Source: a virus
IMG/VR virus record: IMGVR_UViG_3300027852_000113
Span: 1 to 36,406 of that record
Strand: one strand, 5' to 3'
DNA length: 36,406 nt
The first letter of the stretch is position 1; the number at the start of each line of letters is the position of its first letter. Below the pieces are notes generated by a model. It had not been told where the DNA came from, did not search any database, and saw nothing but the letters and a program-made list of their open reading frames with translations. Both the position numbers and the translations under genes were made by a program. Shown piece by piece: positions 12,659 to 21,762 of the stretch.

Positions 12659-14785
12659 TTATTCCGCAATATAGCCCGTCATGTAAGTTTCAAATTGGCC
12701 CGTTCCCCCGTTCACACGCAACGTAGGTACAACGGTATAGACACCCATTGGAACAGCCGTGCCAATACTAGCGCTAAGATTCACATACCCATTCACCGAC
12801 GGTGTCGTCGCTTTCGCCACTGGTGAAGTTTGAATAAACGGCGCACCCAAAAAGGTGGTTCCCGTAATCTGGATAGCGAGTTCGCCAACTTGTCCTGCGG
12901 ATGAATTGAAGTGACTGGAGTGGGCCTTGAAATACCCAGTGTCTGTAATCCCCGTGGTGACAAACAAGCAGCTCGGTATAGACTGGGCAACAGCAGTCGT
13001 AGACGTAAACCCGCTTACATTGGAAATGTTCGATACAAACGGAAAGCGCCAAACCTTAAAATGAGATTGGACCGACACATTTATGTTAGCCCCTGACAAG
13101 GACGTAGCGATATTCCCGGCTCCAGTCCAAATCATTCCCAGATAGGTTCGGGTGTTATCAACGCCTACCCCGCCAGATATGCTCTTTACATAGATCCCGA
13201 TCTCATTGACGATTGGCGACCAGCCTTCACTCCCCACCCCCGTGTAAGACCGCCAGAAATCCAGAACAACATCCCCGTCACCCGCTCCGACCCTGTCCCA
13301 CAAGTAGACGTGATACAATTGATTATTTGCCAACGCCTGACTCGCAACACCCTCCACATAGTTTGCCGCACCAAACAAGTTTGAGTTCGTGATGACAGGA
13401 CACAGAATGGGCCGGAAGGCACTTGTCGTCGGGTTCCACACAAGAGCACCCCTCCCGTCTTCCTGTGTGAACGAGATAGACGTGGCACCGGAAGCCTGTA
13501 GCTTTCCCGTTGCATGTGGAAAGCTTTGTGTCAAAACCGCCGTCACGCCGGTGACAAAGAAGATATCCAAGGTGGCGTCATATTCAATAGTAACAGGCTT
13601 ATTACTCTGCACATCGCTATACTTAGTGAGGGTGTATTTATCAGACGACATGATGAGCTTCATTGACGAACCATTGAATGAAGCCCTTGATGCGCCGCCG
13701 TCTGATGTTGTCACGGGAGTGAAACGAAGCCGCATCCCATCATAGAGAGGAATTGGAGAGAGCCCAATCGGGGTTAACGTATATTCCGCAAAGCCACCCA
13801 CATTGGCAAAGGTGTTCCCACAATAAACAGTGTCTACATGTCGGGAAAACAGAATATTATTGATGCCTGGGTCTGGATCTTCCGTATCTAGAACATAAAC
13901 CCCAGGCATAGTATCCCCACCCACGACAGAGACAAAAAGCCCTCGCGTCAGGAGACCGCTTGACGAAAAATCAGTGCTACGACCCCAAGTCCCGGAACCA
14001 TTATAAAGATAAATCCCGTTTTCCGTTTGATCTGTCTGAAACAATACAAGAATGCGATCATCATTTGTCGGCGTCACACCATCTACAGTTTGCGTGCCAG
14101 ACAACGTAATATTAGCAGTTGTGGCTACCGTGCAAGGTGCCTTAGCGTAGATGGAGATGGCAGACACAGCAGCTTCGGCTGCACTGATCGCCGCCGCTTC
14201 AGCGCTCGCGTTCGAAGAATCCGCGCTAGAAGCGGCGGCGTCTGCATACCCTTCAGCGTTTGAAATTTCTGTAACAGTCGGGCCCGTAACAATAGCGTCC
14301 CCGGTCCCATTCCACACGCCCACGACCTTATTTGCGGAAGGAGCCGGTACCGTGAAGTCAACACCATCCGGCGTCGAAATTGGCGCCTTTAACGACCGAT
14401 TAATTTCCTCTTGCTGTTGGATATCAATCATTCTGGAATAGTCGAATGTGCCTTCTACCGTGGATGGATTCCAGGCGCCCTGATTTATCAGATCCGTGTC
14501 CTGCGTCAGATCTACCAGACGCGCAATCGTTAGAGTCTCCCCAACAGGCAAAATACCCGCCCCGGACGCTGGATAGGTGATCGACCCTGCACCTGGATAG
14601 GACGAAACATTCATGACGTAATTGCTTGTCCCAACACCTTCGCTGAGAACCGTCTCCACATCGGACGCATCCGTATGTACAACCTGTAAGTCAGCCGTCT
14701 TGTTGACCACAAAGGCAAATGAAAAGTCGGTCGCTACACCATTGCCGTTCTTGATCTCTTTGGACGAGGTGTTTGTGATTGTCAT
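12659..14785 (-). CDS. Tail fibre protein with T7-type N-terminus
   Basis: 708 residues. The N-terminal part (about 1-150: SKEIKNGNGVATDFSFAF, then LPVGETLTIARL and DYSRMIDIQQQEEINRSL) matches the T7 gp17 attachment domain that binds the tail tube. A short Ala/Ser-rich coiled coil (about 178-212) leads to a long beta-rich receptor-binding region of no recognised family, probably trimeric. It would bind the host surface. It has its own upstream terminator and a GGAGA ribosome site. The C-terminus is probably host-range specific and not alignable by eye. Confidence 0.85.
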   Translation of the reverse strand: MTITNTSSKEIKNGNGVATDFSFAFVVNKTADLQVVHTDASDVETVLSEGVGTSNYVMNVSSYPGAGSITYPASGAGILPVGETLTIARLVDLTQDTDLINQGAWNPSTVEGTFDYSRMIDIQQQEEINRSLKAPISTPDGVDFTVPAPSANKVVGVWNGTGDAIVTGPTVTEISNAEGYADAAASSADSSNASAEAAAISAAEAAVSAISIYAKAPCTVATTANITLSGTQTVDGVTPTNDDRILVLFQTDQTENGIYLYNGSGTWGRSTDFSSSGLLTRGLFVSVVGGDTMPGVYVLDTEDPDPGINNILFSRHVDTVYCGNTFANVGGFAEYTLTPIGLSPIPLYDGMRLRFTPVTTSDGGASRASFNGSSMKLIMSSDKYTLTKYSDVQSNKPVTIEYDATLDIFFVTGVTAVLTQSFPHATGKLQASGATSISFTQEDGRGALVWNPTTSAFRPILCPVITNSNLFGAANYVEGVASQALANNQLYHVYLWDRVGAGDGDVVLDFWRSYTGVGSEGWSPIVNEIGIYVKSISGGVGVDNTRTYLGMIWTGAGNIATSLSGANINVSVQSHFKVWRFPFVSNISNVSGFTSTTAVAQSIPSCLFVTTGITDTGYFKAHSSHFNSSAGQVGELAIQITGTTFLGAPFIQTSPVAKATTPSVNGYVNLSASIGTAVPMGVYTVVPTLRVNGGTGQFETYMTGYIAE

Positions 14786-14803
14786 AAGTTTGGGTTCTCC
14801 ATA

Positions 14804-14828
14804 GAAAAACCCGCCTCAAAAGGCGGGT
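14804..14828 (-). terminator. Terminator before the tail fibre gene
   Basis: On the - strand ACCCGCC and GGCGGGT form a 7-bp stem around TTTTGA, followed by TTTTTCTATGG, which merges into the tail fibre ribosome site 18 bases before its ATG. It ends the operon of internal virion proteins. Confidence 0.8.
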
Positions 14829-14854
14829 CCGTCATTCTTAAAATTAGCAGCCTG

Positions 14855-14998
14855 TCAGTCGCAGTATTTCGTGTAGCCAGATCCTACGCAGTTGTCTTGC
14901 TGCCAGCCGTTCTTATCACCAACTAATCCACTCACCAGGATAAAAACGGTGATTGCCACCCACCAGATATAGTGAGGCTCCCACCAGTCAAACATCAT
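14855..14998 (-). CDS. Tiny membrane protein with two cysteines
   Basis: 47 residues (MM start; the second ATG at 14995 is also possible). One hydrophobic segment (IWWVAITVFILVSGLVG) is followed by a polar end with two Cys (DNCVGSGYTKYCD) that could form a disulfide in the periplasm. The start overlaps the stop of the gp16-like gene (ATGATGA-type junction), so it is co-translated. The role is unknown; small ejection or exclusion proteins have this form. Confidence 0.55.
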   Translation of the reverse strand: MMFDWWEPHYIWWVAITVFILVSGLVGDKNGWQQDNCVGSGYTKYCD

Positions 14999-17900
14999 TC
15001 TTTCCCATTCATCTGCTCCCAAACACCCCGAGCATAGAACAGATTTTGGAACGGCATCAAGCGTGCGGCGGTTCTTGCATCCCCCTCAGAGACCTCGCCG
15101 GTAGCCACAGCCCGCGTCACCGTGGCCACATCCCCAATAAAGCCAGATGTCGGCCCTGCCAGCGTTCCTGCCAAATTACGGCTTTGGAAACGTGAAACGG
15201 GCGCGGCCCCTGCCAGCCTAGACAATCCCGGCAAACCAGCCTTTTCTCCCAGATTGTTAGCCTCCATAAAGACCGCCGCGAGACCAGACCTATCCAAGCC
15301 CTCGACAATCCACTGTCTTGGATCATCACTCAATTCACGCCCGCTCGACAACGACTTGAAGTAATAAACCATCATCCCGCCCGCAACCATTGAGGCTACA
15401 CCCGTCGCAAAGGCAGCATCTCGTTGTTGTAGGCCCCGGATTAATACCCGTTGATGAGAAGCCATGGCAAAGCTCTTAAACTGTCCAATTGTTTTGCCTG
15501 TGTCGGTGGTCATCCAAATGGGGACATCCGCGACACCCTTGGAAACAATCGTGCTGTCCACTTCCTTGTTGAGCGCGCCGCGAAAGGTCCGCACCGCGTC
15601 TGGATCATCCCAAAGGTGAGTATTGGCAACCTTCACCCCACCCTCATCAACGCCGTGGGCTCTATATTGCTTTGCGACACGCTGGCGCATTGAGGCATCC
15701 ATGCCCAGAAATGCCATATAGCGTTTCTCAGCCGGTTTAATGTTCAATCCCAACAGCGCATTATCCAGCATCCGGGCTTGGGTCATCGCCGCCGCGACCG
15801 ACTTCTGAAAATCATTCCAATAAACCATGCCGTTGGCCTTGGACATGAAGCTTGCCAGATTATCAAGTGTCCGCTCAAAGGCCGTGCCGCGTGCGTAAGG
15901 ATCGCCCAACTCAGCCAGTGTTGCCAGCCGACCATTCAGCACTGTCTCTGTGATCTGACCCGCCCGCTTGGCCTCCTCAACCGCCATGCGGAAGCCCTTC
16001 ATGTTTGTCATCAGCGGCACAAGGGCGTCTCCAAAGGCCCGCTCAATCCCGTGCGCCATAACGTGCCGGAACACATCAGGAAAACTTGAAACCGTCACCC
16101 CGCCCATTTTGGTGAGAAATTGCGCTTGTCTTAAACCGCGCGCAGCACGAACAAACGGGTTTTGCGGATCGCCGCTAAACTGACCGCGTAATTGATCCCG
16201 CACATGCTCAACATCCTTGATGTCTTGCTGTCGTTGTTTCTCCAGCTTGGTTCTGGCCTTTGCGTCAGGCGCTGTTTCCGCCAGCCGGTTATACTGGAAA
16301 TTGATTTCCTTGATGGTTTCCTCAAGGGTCAAATCCCCATCAAAGGCCCGAGACAGCTCCACATCAGCGCCCATGACCCGCGTATAGCGATCAGCTACGC
16401 GCTTCACGTTGCTTTCAAGGAATTGCTCGACTTTCAGATCTTCAATATCAAAAACACGTTCCGCTAATGGTCCCCGGCTTGAGACTACAAAATCATAGGG
16501 CAGATCATTGTGGGACATGCCCTTGAGCTTAGACGTAACGCTTTCCACAATATCATCAACATAGAGATCCATATTGTTATGGACGTCGAACTCCATCTCC
16601 TCTTTCAGACGAAGATCGTTCTCCAAATCGCGTATCTTGCCCTCTATGCGGGTAATCGCATCGCCACGGCGTGCAGCCTTGATCTTATTTACCGCCGCAA
16701 CCAGCTCATCAATCTGGCGAGAACCGCGTTGAATACCTCGAATGGCATCTTTGGGGTCCCGAACATTAAGGCCCATCTCGTCCAGAGTACGTGAGACATC
16801 ATCGAAATCCTCGACAATGCGCGCCTGACCAAAATCTTCTTCCCTCACCCGCAGCCGGGTCTTGTTAAAATCATCATCGAGCGCTTCGAGAAACTCACGA
16901 ATGCTAGGGCGTTCTGAAAATCCGGGGAAAAAGCCTTCTTCCCATGCCTTCAGTGCCGCATCATCAAGCCTAATTCCGTTTTGACGGATAAAGCCGGGCC
17001 GCGTGCGATTGGTAAGCCCTATGGCCTTTAACTCGTCTTGAGTGTCCCGCAATCCACCTGAGCGCGCCAGAAACGAGGTGAGCCCCTCAGGCTCCTGCGG
17101 TCGCCCCTGTTCAACAAGGCGCACCATATCGACGGCTTGTTCCTGGCTTAGATCCTCTGGGAACTCAACCCGCCCCTCCTCTGCACTCGACTGATCGCGC
17201 GCATTGGCCATTTGCAGCGCGTCACGTTCTTCCCGCAGATTATTGATCTGCCGATTGAAAACCCGCTGTTCAGCCGCAAGCGATCGTTCCGCCGTGCCCG
17301 CCGCCCATTCCCGCGTGATCTCGCGAAACTCGGGCTCATTGGCGGCAATGGCTTCCCGGTTCCAGAGACGGGAGAGATAGCTTTCCGCCGTCGTTACGTC
17401 CACACCGGTGGGCAAAAGACCTTGATCAATGGCTTGTTCTTTTAGAGGATCAAACACCTCTTTGCGAAACCGCTCCGCTGCACGTTGCACAAACTCATTC
17501 TCTGAGACATCGCCCCGGCGCATAGCCAGCCCCACAGCCTGCTCAAACTCATCACGTGACATCCGAGGAGCGCCGGTCGCCTTATTGGCCTGCGAGAAGG
17601 CTGTGAAGGCATCGTTTAATCCCCGGAAGGAATTAGCAAGACCGGCCTGATATTGCTTCATCGCCGTTTCTGCCGCCACAGGCGACGCAATATCGTCTGC
17701 ATTCTTATTTAGAAACATGGCGTTCTCGCCAAGACGCTGGAACACTTGGCGGACAAATTTGCTCGGGCTCTGAGACAGTCGAAGGGCGGGGTTTAAATCC
17801 CGCGTCAGCTTCTCCACAAAGAAGGCAGGCGCCAACCCCTCATCAGCAAGGCTGGTCACATCTGAAACCGCAGCACCCACGCTGCCATTTTGCTGGGAAT

Positions 17901-18609
17901 CAAGAAACTCACCGCGCAGCGTATCAATCGGATCGGGACCATCTGGGATCACCATATCGTCATGAATACGCGCCGCCAGCGCCGCCCGTTCTTTCCCGCT
18001 CATGAGTTTGGCCGCACCGGCCCCCAGGGCGCCGCTCAGAAGCGCCGTTGCAGCGATAGACACAACAGCCTCCTCAAGTGTCTCAGTCTCTCTGACCGCC
18101 GCCAATCCTCCCTGGGCCGCTGTTTCTGCCACACCTCCGGCCATTGAGAATGTCAGAGCAGATCTGGCGACACTGACACCCTTAACGCCCTTCACCAGCC
18201 CCCCGCCTGGAATGAGAATCACTGGGTCGATGACCCCAGCCGCGAGACCCGCAACTAAATTTGGCACCAGACCGGAACGAGCGATGATATCAGCATCCTG
18301 CTTCTCCCGCTCTATGTCAGCCTTTACGTTCTCAAAGTCTCGGCGATTGCGCACATCAACAAAACTAGCTGCATTGGCCTCAAACTCTGTTCCCTTGATT
18401 TCCTCTAAGGGTTCAAAGTCAGGATCAAAAGGCTCAAAGCCCCCAAAGAGGCCGGTGCGTTCTTGAGCTACTACAGCCGCAACGCCATTAAACAGACGGA
18501 AGTTCGCCCCGGCGGTCTCCCCAAAACTTGGCTCGGCATAGTCAACACTCGCAGGCTCAGCAAACTGTAAGAGGGGCGCCGTGCGAGGGTTTGCTGTTTC
18601 AAACGGCAT
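14995..18609 (-). CDS. Large internal virion protein, gp16-like
   Basis: 1204 residues, the largest gene here. There are hydrophobic Ala/Gly-rich stretches near 112-135 and 185-205, long charged helices across the centre (about 440-780) and another hydrophobic segment near 1105. In position (last of four internal proteins before the tail fibre) and size it corresponds to T7 gp16, which is ejected first and forms the channel across the host envelope. No lytic transglycosylase catalytic motif is apparent at the N-terminus, unlike T7. Its ATG overlaps the previous stop (TAATG). Confidence 0.7.
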   Translation of the reverse strand: MPFETANPRTAPLLQFAEPASVDYAEPSFGETAGANFRLFNGVAAVVAQERTGLFGGFEPFDPDFEPLEEIKGTEFEANAASFVDVRNRRDFENVKADIEREKQDADIIARSGLVPNLVAGLAAGVIDPVILIPGGGLVKGVKGVSVARSALTFSMAGGVAETAAQGGLAAVRETETLEEAVVSIAATALLSGALGAGAAKLMSGKERAALAARIHDDMVIPDGPDPIDTLRGEFLDSQQNGSVGAAVSDVTSLADEGLAPAFFVEKLTRDLNPALRLSQSPSKFVRQVFQRLGENAMFLNKNADDIASPVAAETAMKQYQAGLANSFRGLNDAFTAFSQANKATGAPRMSRDEFEQAVGLAMRRGDVSENEFVQRAAERFRKEVFDPLKEQAIDQGLLPTGVDVTTAESYLSRLWNREAIAANEPEFREITREWAAGTAERSLAAEQRVFNRQINNLREERDALQMANARDQSSAEEGRVEFPEDLSQEQAVDMVRLVEQGRPQEPEGLTSFLARSGGLRDTQDELKAIGLTNRTRPGFIRQNGIRLDDAALKAWEEGFFPGFSERPSIREFLEALDDDFNKTRLRVREEDFGQARIVEDFDDVSRTLDEMGLNVRDPKDAIRGIQRGSRQIDELVAAVNKIKAARRGDAITRIEGKIRDLENDLRLKEEMEFDVHNNMDLYVDDIVESVTSKLKGMSHNDLPYDFVVSSRGPLAERVFDIEDLKVEQFLESNVKRVADRYTRVMGADVELSRAFDGDLTLEETIKEINFQYNRLAETAPDAKARTKLEKQRQQDIKDVEHVRDQLRGQFSGDPQNPFVRAARGLRQAQFLTKMGGVTVSSFPDVFRHVMAHGIERAFGDALVPLMTNMKGFRMAVEEAKRAGQITETVLNGRLATLAELGDPYARGTAFERTLDNLASFMSKANGMVYWNDFQKSVAAAMTQARMLDNALLGLNIKPAEKRYMAFLGMDASMRQRVAKQYRAHGVDEGGVKVANTHLWDDPDAVRTFRGALNKEVDSTIVSKGVADVPIWMTTDTGKTIGQFKSFAMASHQRVLIRGLQQRDAAFATGVASMVAGGMMVYYFKSLSSGRELSDDPRQWIVEGLDRSGLAAVFMEANNLGEKAGLPGLSRLAGAAPVSRFQSRNLAGTLAGPTSGFIGDVATVTRAVATGEVSEGDARTAARLMPFQNLFYARGVWEQMNGKE

Positions 18610-20741
18610 TACAGGCCGCTCCCCATAAAGGGACCAGGAAGCACAACAGGATCAGGGGGACCGGCAAAGGGATCAACCTGATGATCTGTAAACTCATCCC
18701 GCTCTGCCGACAGTCGAGCGTTTCTCTTTTCAACCGCTTCAGAGGGATCAAACCGATAAGTCACCGGCGCGCCATCCTGATCTAGCGTTGCCCAAACCCC
18801 ATTATTGTCCTGTAACAAAACCGAATAACCAGGATCACGACCAGCCGTAATATCCCCAACCGTTTCAGGTGTGGCAATCAGCAGCAAACGTCCCTCAAGC
18901 GCGTCGGTTTCAGTTGCCGGACGGCCGATTACTTCTCCGTCCGCTGTCATTACCTGCTTAACGGTAATCCCTGAAAACTCAGCAACATCACGCGCCAATT
19001 GCTCTTGCATCCATTCCGCGTTTTCCGTCGCACCCAGCCCAGACACGGAATAATATTTCTCAGGCGGATAAGCCATGATTGTATTATCTCCCGTCGCGCG
19101 GGAGGCCCCGTAAATCCGGTTGATAGACTGGGTGGCCAACTCCTTTGAGATATCCTCATCCCCGTGTTGCTTAAAGAAGTCCTGATATGATGCCCGATAA
19201 TCAACAAGCATTTGATCTGCTAGAGGTTGAAACTCTGGTGCATCGGGTCCAATAGAGAAAACACCTGGATCAAAGGCCTCTTCCACATCCCCAATGCCTA
19301 TATCTGCCGCAAGCTTAGCCCCTGCCGTCTGGCGCAACTGCCGACTAGCTTCCATCGTTGGATCATTATCAACACGCCCAAGCTCCAAAGCCGTTGCTGT
19401 TGTCATGCCGCGCCTGATGCGCGAATTGAATGCCACCGCATCAGAAATATCTCGCTCGCTAAATGTCCGGTCCAAAGCCCGTGGGGATTGCTCCTCCAAA
19501 CGCGCCACCACATCATAGGCCAGTTGCTTTTGCTGATCAGTGCCGCCCGTCATAAATCCCCGAAGAATTGTCTCCGCTCTCTCCGGCATAACCCCAACCT
19601 GACTTGAGAGGTCAACAAGATCTGTCACTGACTGGGCATTCCCCTCAAGCAAACCCGCAGCCCCACCCTGATCCACATAAACACGGTCCAAGGCCCCTCT
19701 ATGCGTTGAGTTACCGGGGTCTATCGCCCCACCAGACAGGAGAATATCACCAAGCACAGCCTCTTCGCGCAACTGCTCTTGACGTGAGCGCGCGGCTTTT
19801 ACAAAGGCCGTGCGGTCAGAAGGCTTAAGCCAGCCATTACCATCATCATATGCCGCCTCAACGACGGCCTCATCTGCCTCACCGCTATTAATGGCAAGCG
19901 CCAAATCAGACTTGCCACGATCATAGGCCTGCCGATTTGCTGCTTCAGCCGCCGCTCGCAAACGGCTGGTCTCGCGATCAATCTGTGCGTCCAGACGAAC
20001 AGCCCCACCCTCGCCCAGATCCTCTCTGTTTTGATTTAGGAACGCTCGCGCGCCGCGCACATCCGTTGCAACCCAGCGATCACCAACATCACTCAATTGC
20101 TTCATGCGCCACGATTGCATCATTGCCGACGCTTCTTGGGAGGACATCTCGCCCATCGCAACACGAGATGCTGTTACCTGCCGTACATTCTCAAACTCTT
20201 CGCTCAGCCGTTCCGGGTCGTTGAAATTATTGACACTGGCAATCAACCCTCCCGCCCGCACCCCGTCATAAACACTGGCTCGAAAATTTCGCTGCTCATT
20301 GGCCTCATGGCGCGAGACGCTACGCCCGATCTGGTTTGCCCGACGCGCAATAAGCTCCCGTGCCCTGCCTTGCGCCACATCTGACAGGCCTTCAATCTGC
20401 CCGGAGAAATCCCCATCAAAGCGCTTTAGAACGTCCTCTGTAAGACCCTCTACATCGCCGCGCCGCGAAAACGCACCATTCTGAGCATCACTTACATTGG
20501 CAAATTCCCACTTGTCGATCTCGGTCTGAAGTTCATTCAGCCGCGCCTCGTCATTGCGCCGCTGTAGCGCAACGAAAGCTCCCTCTACAGATTTTGCAGC
20601 ACCCGATGCCAAAGCCAGCGTATCAGCCGTGCCCCCCCCAAACGCGCCGCGTGGTGCGTTACCAGACTGAAAAGGAATGCGGGCGTGATTGGCCACACCT
20701 TGGCCAAAGCCAGATTGAAAGGCCGTCGGGACTCTTGCCAT
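18609..20741 (-). CDS. Internal virion protein, gp15-like
   Basis: 710 residues, mostly charged helix with many Asp, Arg and Gln and no membrane segment. N-terminal Gly/Ala-rich part, then regular helical repeats (about 60-330). The gene order (gp13, gp14, this, gp16-like) assigns it to the T7 gp15 role, a part of the ejected periplasmic tunnel. Sequence similarity to T7 gp15 is not visible by eye, so the assignment rests on order, size and composition. ATG preceded by GACGAGATA; next gene overlaps as TAATG. Confidence 0.7.
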   Translation of the reverse strand: MARVPTAFQSGFGQGVANHARIPFQSGNAPRGAFGGGTADTLALASGAAKSVEGAFVALQRRNDEARLNELQTEIDKWEFANVSDAQNGAFSRRGDVEGLTEDVLKRFDGDFSGQIEGLSDVAQGRARELIARRANQIGRSVSRHEANEQRNFRASVYDGVRAGGLIASVNNFNDPERLSEEFENVRQVTASRVAMGEMSSQEASAMMQSWRMKQLSDVGDRWVATDVRGARAFLNQNREDLGEGGAVRLDAQIDRETSRLRAAAEAANRQAYDRGKSDLALAINSGEADEAVVEAAYDDGNGWLKPSDRTAFVKAARSRQEQLREEAVLGDILLSGGAIDPGNSTHRGALDRVYVDQGGAAGLLEGNAQSVTDLVDLSSQVGVMPERAETILRGFMTGGTDQQKQLAYDVVARLEEQSPRALDRTFSERDISDAVAFNSRIRRGMTTATALELGRVDNDPTMEASRQLRQTAGAKLAADIGIGDVEEAFDPGVFSIGPDAPEFQPLADQMLVDYRASYQDFFKQHGDEDISKELATQSINRIYGASRATGDNTIMAYPPEKYYSVSGLGATENAEWMQEQLARDVAEFSGITVKQVMTADGEVIGRPATETDALEGRLLLIATPETVGDITAGRDPGYSVLLQDNNGVWATLDQDGAPVTYRFDPSEAVEKRNARLSAERDEFTDHQVDPFAGPPDPVVLPGPFMGSGL

Positions 20742-20750
20742 CTTATCTCG

Positions 20751-21290
20751 TCAATTCTTAAAGTTGGAAGACGTGCCGGTATTAGAAGCAAACCAGGAAC
20801 TAGAAACACCACCGCCCGCCGACGAAGAGGCAAACGATTGACCCGCAGCAAGGCCAGAGTTCAAGAACGGATTTATGTTATCTGCCGTAGACGTAAGAAG
20901 ACGCGCATCAGCCTCAAAATTGTTCGCCTGGGTTTGAAACGAAAACGCCTCTCGTTCGGTATTAGCCCTAATCGTTTGCGCATCGAACTCCGCCGCCGCT
21001 GCTGTATCAGCCAAAAGATCCACAGATGACCCGGTCGTTACATCAACACCCTGCCCAGCAAGAGACACCGTTTGTAAGCCTGTAAGCTGGCCAACCCTCT
21101 GTCGATGCTGCCTTTCAGTTTCCCGCCCCCGCGCCAGCGCATCGTCTGCCTGCCAAACGGCGACCTGCTTATTATTGCGCGCCACAGCACTTTGATACTT
21201 GGCTTGGGCCTTGGCAGTTTTCGACGAACTATAAGCACTCGCCCCAGAAATTGCCGCCGCCGCTGCTGCAAACGCAAGCACGTAGCACAT
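20751..21290 (-). CDS. Internal virion protein, gp14-like
   Basis: 179 residues from the ATG at 21290, directly after the previous stop; the longer frame would begin inside the gp13-like gene. A short Ala-rich hydrophobic start (VLAFAAAAAAISGASAY) leads into a long helix rich in Ala, Gln and Arg (KTAKAQAKYQSAVARNN), and then a Ser/Gly-rich C-terminal end. This is the typical layout of T7 gp14 relatives, which insert in the host outer membrane after ejection. Confidence 0.75.
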   Translation of the reverse strand: MCYVLAFAAAAAAISGASAYSSSKTAKAQAKYQSAVARNNKQVAVWQADDALARGRETERQHRQRVGQLTGLQTVSLAGQGVDVTTGSSVDLLADTAAAAEFDAQTIRANTEREAFSFQTQANNFEADARLLTSTADNINPFLNSGLAAGQSFASSSAGGGVSSSWFASNTGTSSNFKN

Positions 21291-21291
21291 G

Positions 21292-21762
21292 CTAGTTTTC
21301 CTTCCAGAAATGATGAAACGGAAGCCCCTTAACACCCCAAGGTGTCGCCTCCTCAATCGTGAACCCAAGCCAACTCAGCCACCGCAATGAGGGAAGGTTT
21401 CTGGCATCACAATAATTCTCAACAAACCGCAAATGCGCCGTGATTTCTGGCACCTCAGTCAGTGATTTGCGCAAGAAATGCAAACCACATTCAGACATCC
21501 TATCCGTTCCAACCATCCACACTGACCCACGATCAGATCCCAGCCAATGGCTAGCCGATCCATACATGTAGACAATCTCCCCATCGCACCGTTCGACCCG
21601 CGCAAACTCAGACAAAGACACACACTCGCTCAAGACAGTTACGGCGTCCACGCCAAGAGCGGCGTCCAATTCATCTAGGTCTGATCGACGAAGTTGAGGT
21701 GCCATCTCAAACACATCTGCCTCAATTGCGCTGTGCGTCTGAAACCTATTTCCCAACATCAA
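21292..21762 (-). CDS. gp13-like internal virion/assembly protein (GNAT-like fold)
   Basis: 156 residues. It resembles the gp13 family of T7-like phages, with a fold related to GNAT acetyltransferases: EIVYMYGSASHWLGSDRGSVWMVGTD followed by FLRKSLTEVPEI and ending in LRWLSWLGFTIEEA, then the conserved FHHFW tail. T7 gp13 is needed for assembly of the internal core. Acetyltransferase activity is not implied. It overlaps the tail tubular B stop by 17 bases. Confidence 0.7.
   Translation of the reverse strand: MMLGNRFQTHSAIEADVFEMAPQLRRSDLDELDAALGVDAVTVLSECVSLSEFARVERCDGEIVYMYGSASHWLGSDRGSVWMVGTDRMSECGLHFLRKSLTEVPEITAHLRFVENYCDARNLPSLRWLSWLGFTIEEATPWGVKGLPFHHFWKEN

Noticed and set aside
18002-18466. 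154-residue + strand ORF opposite the gp16-like gene
   Set aside because: Low-complexity shadow frame of the 1204-codon gene, caused by codon bias.
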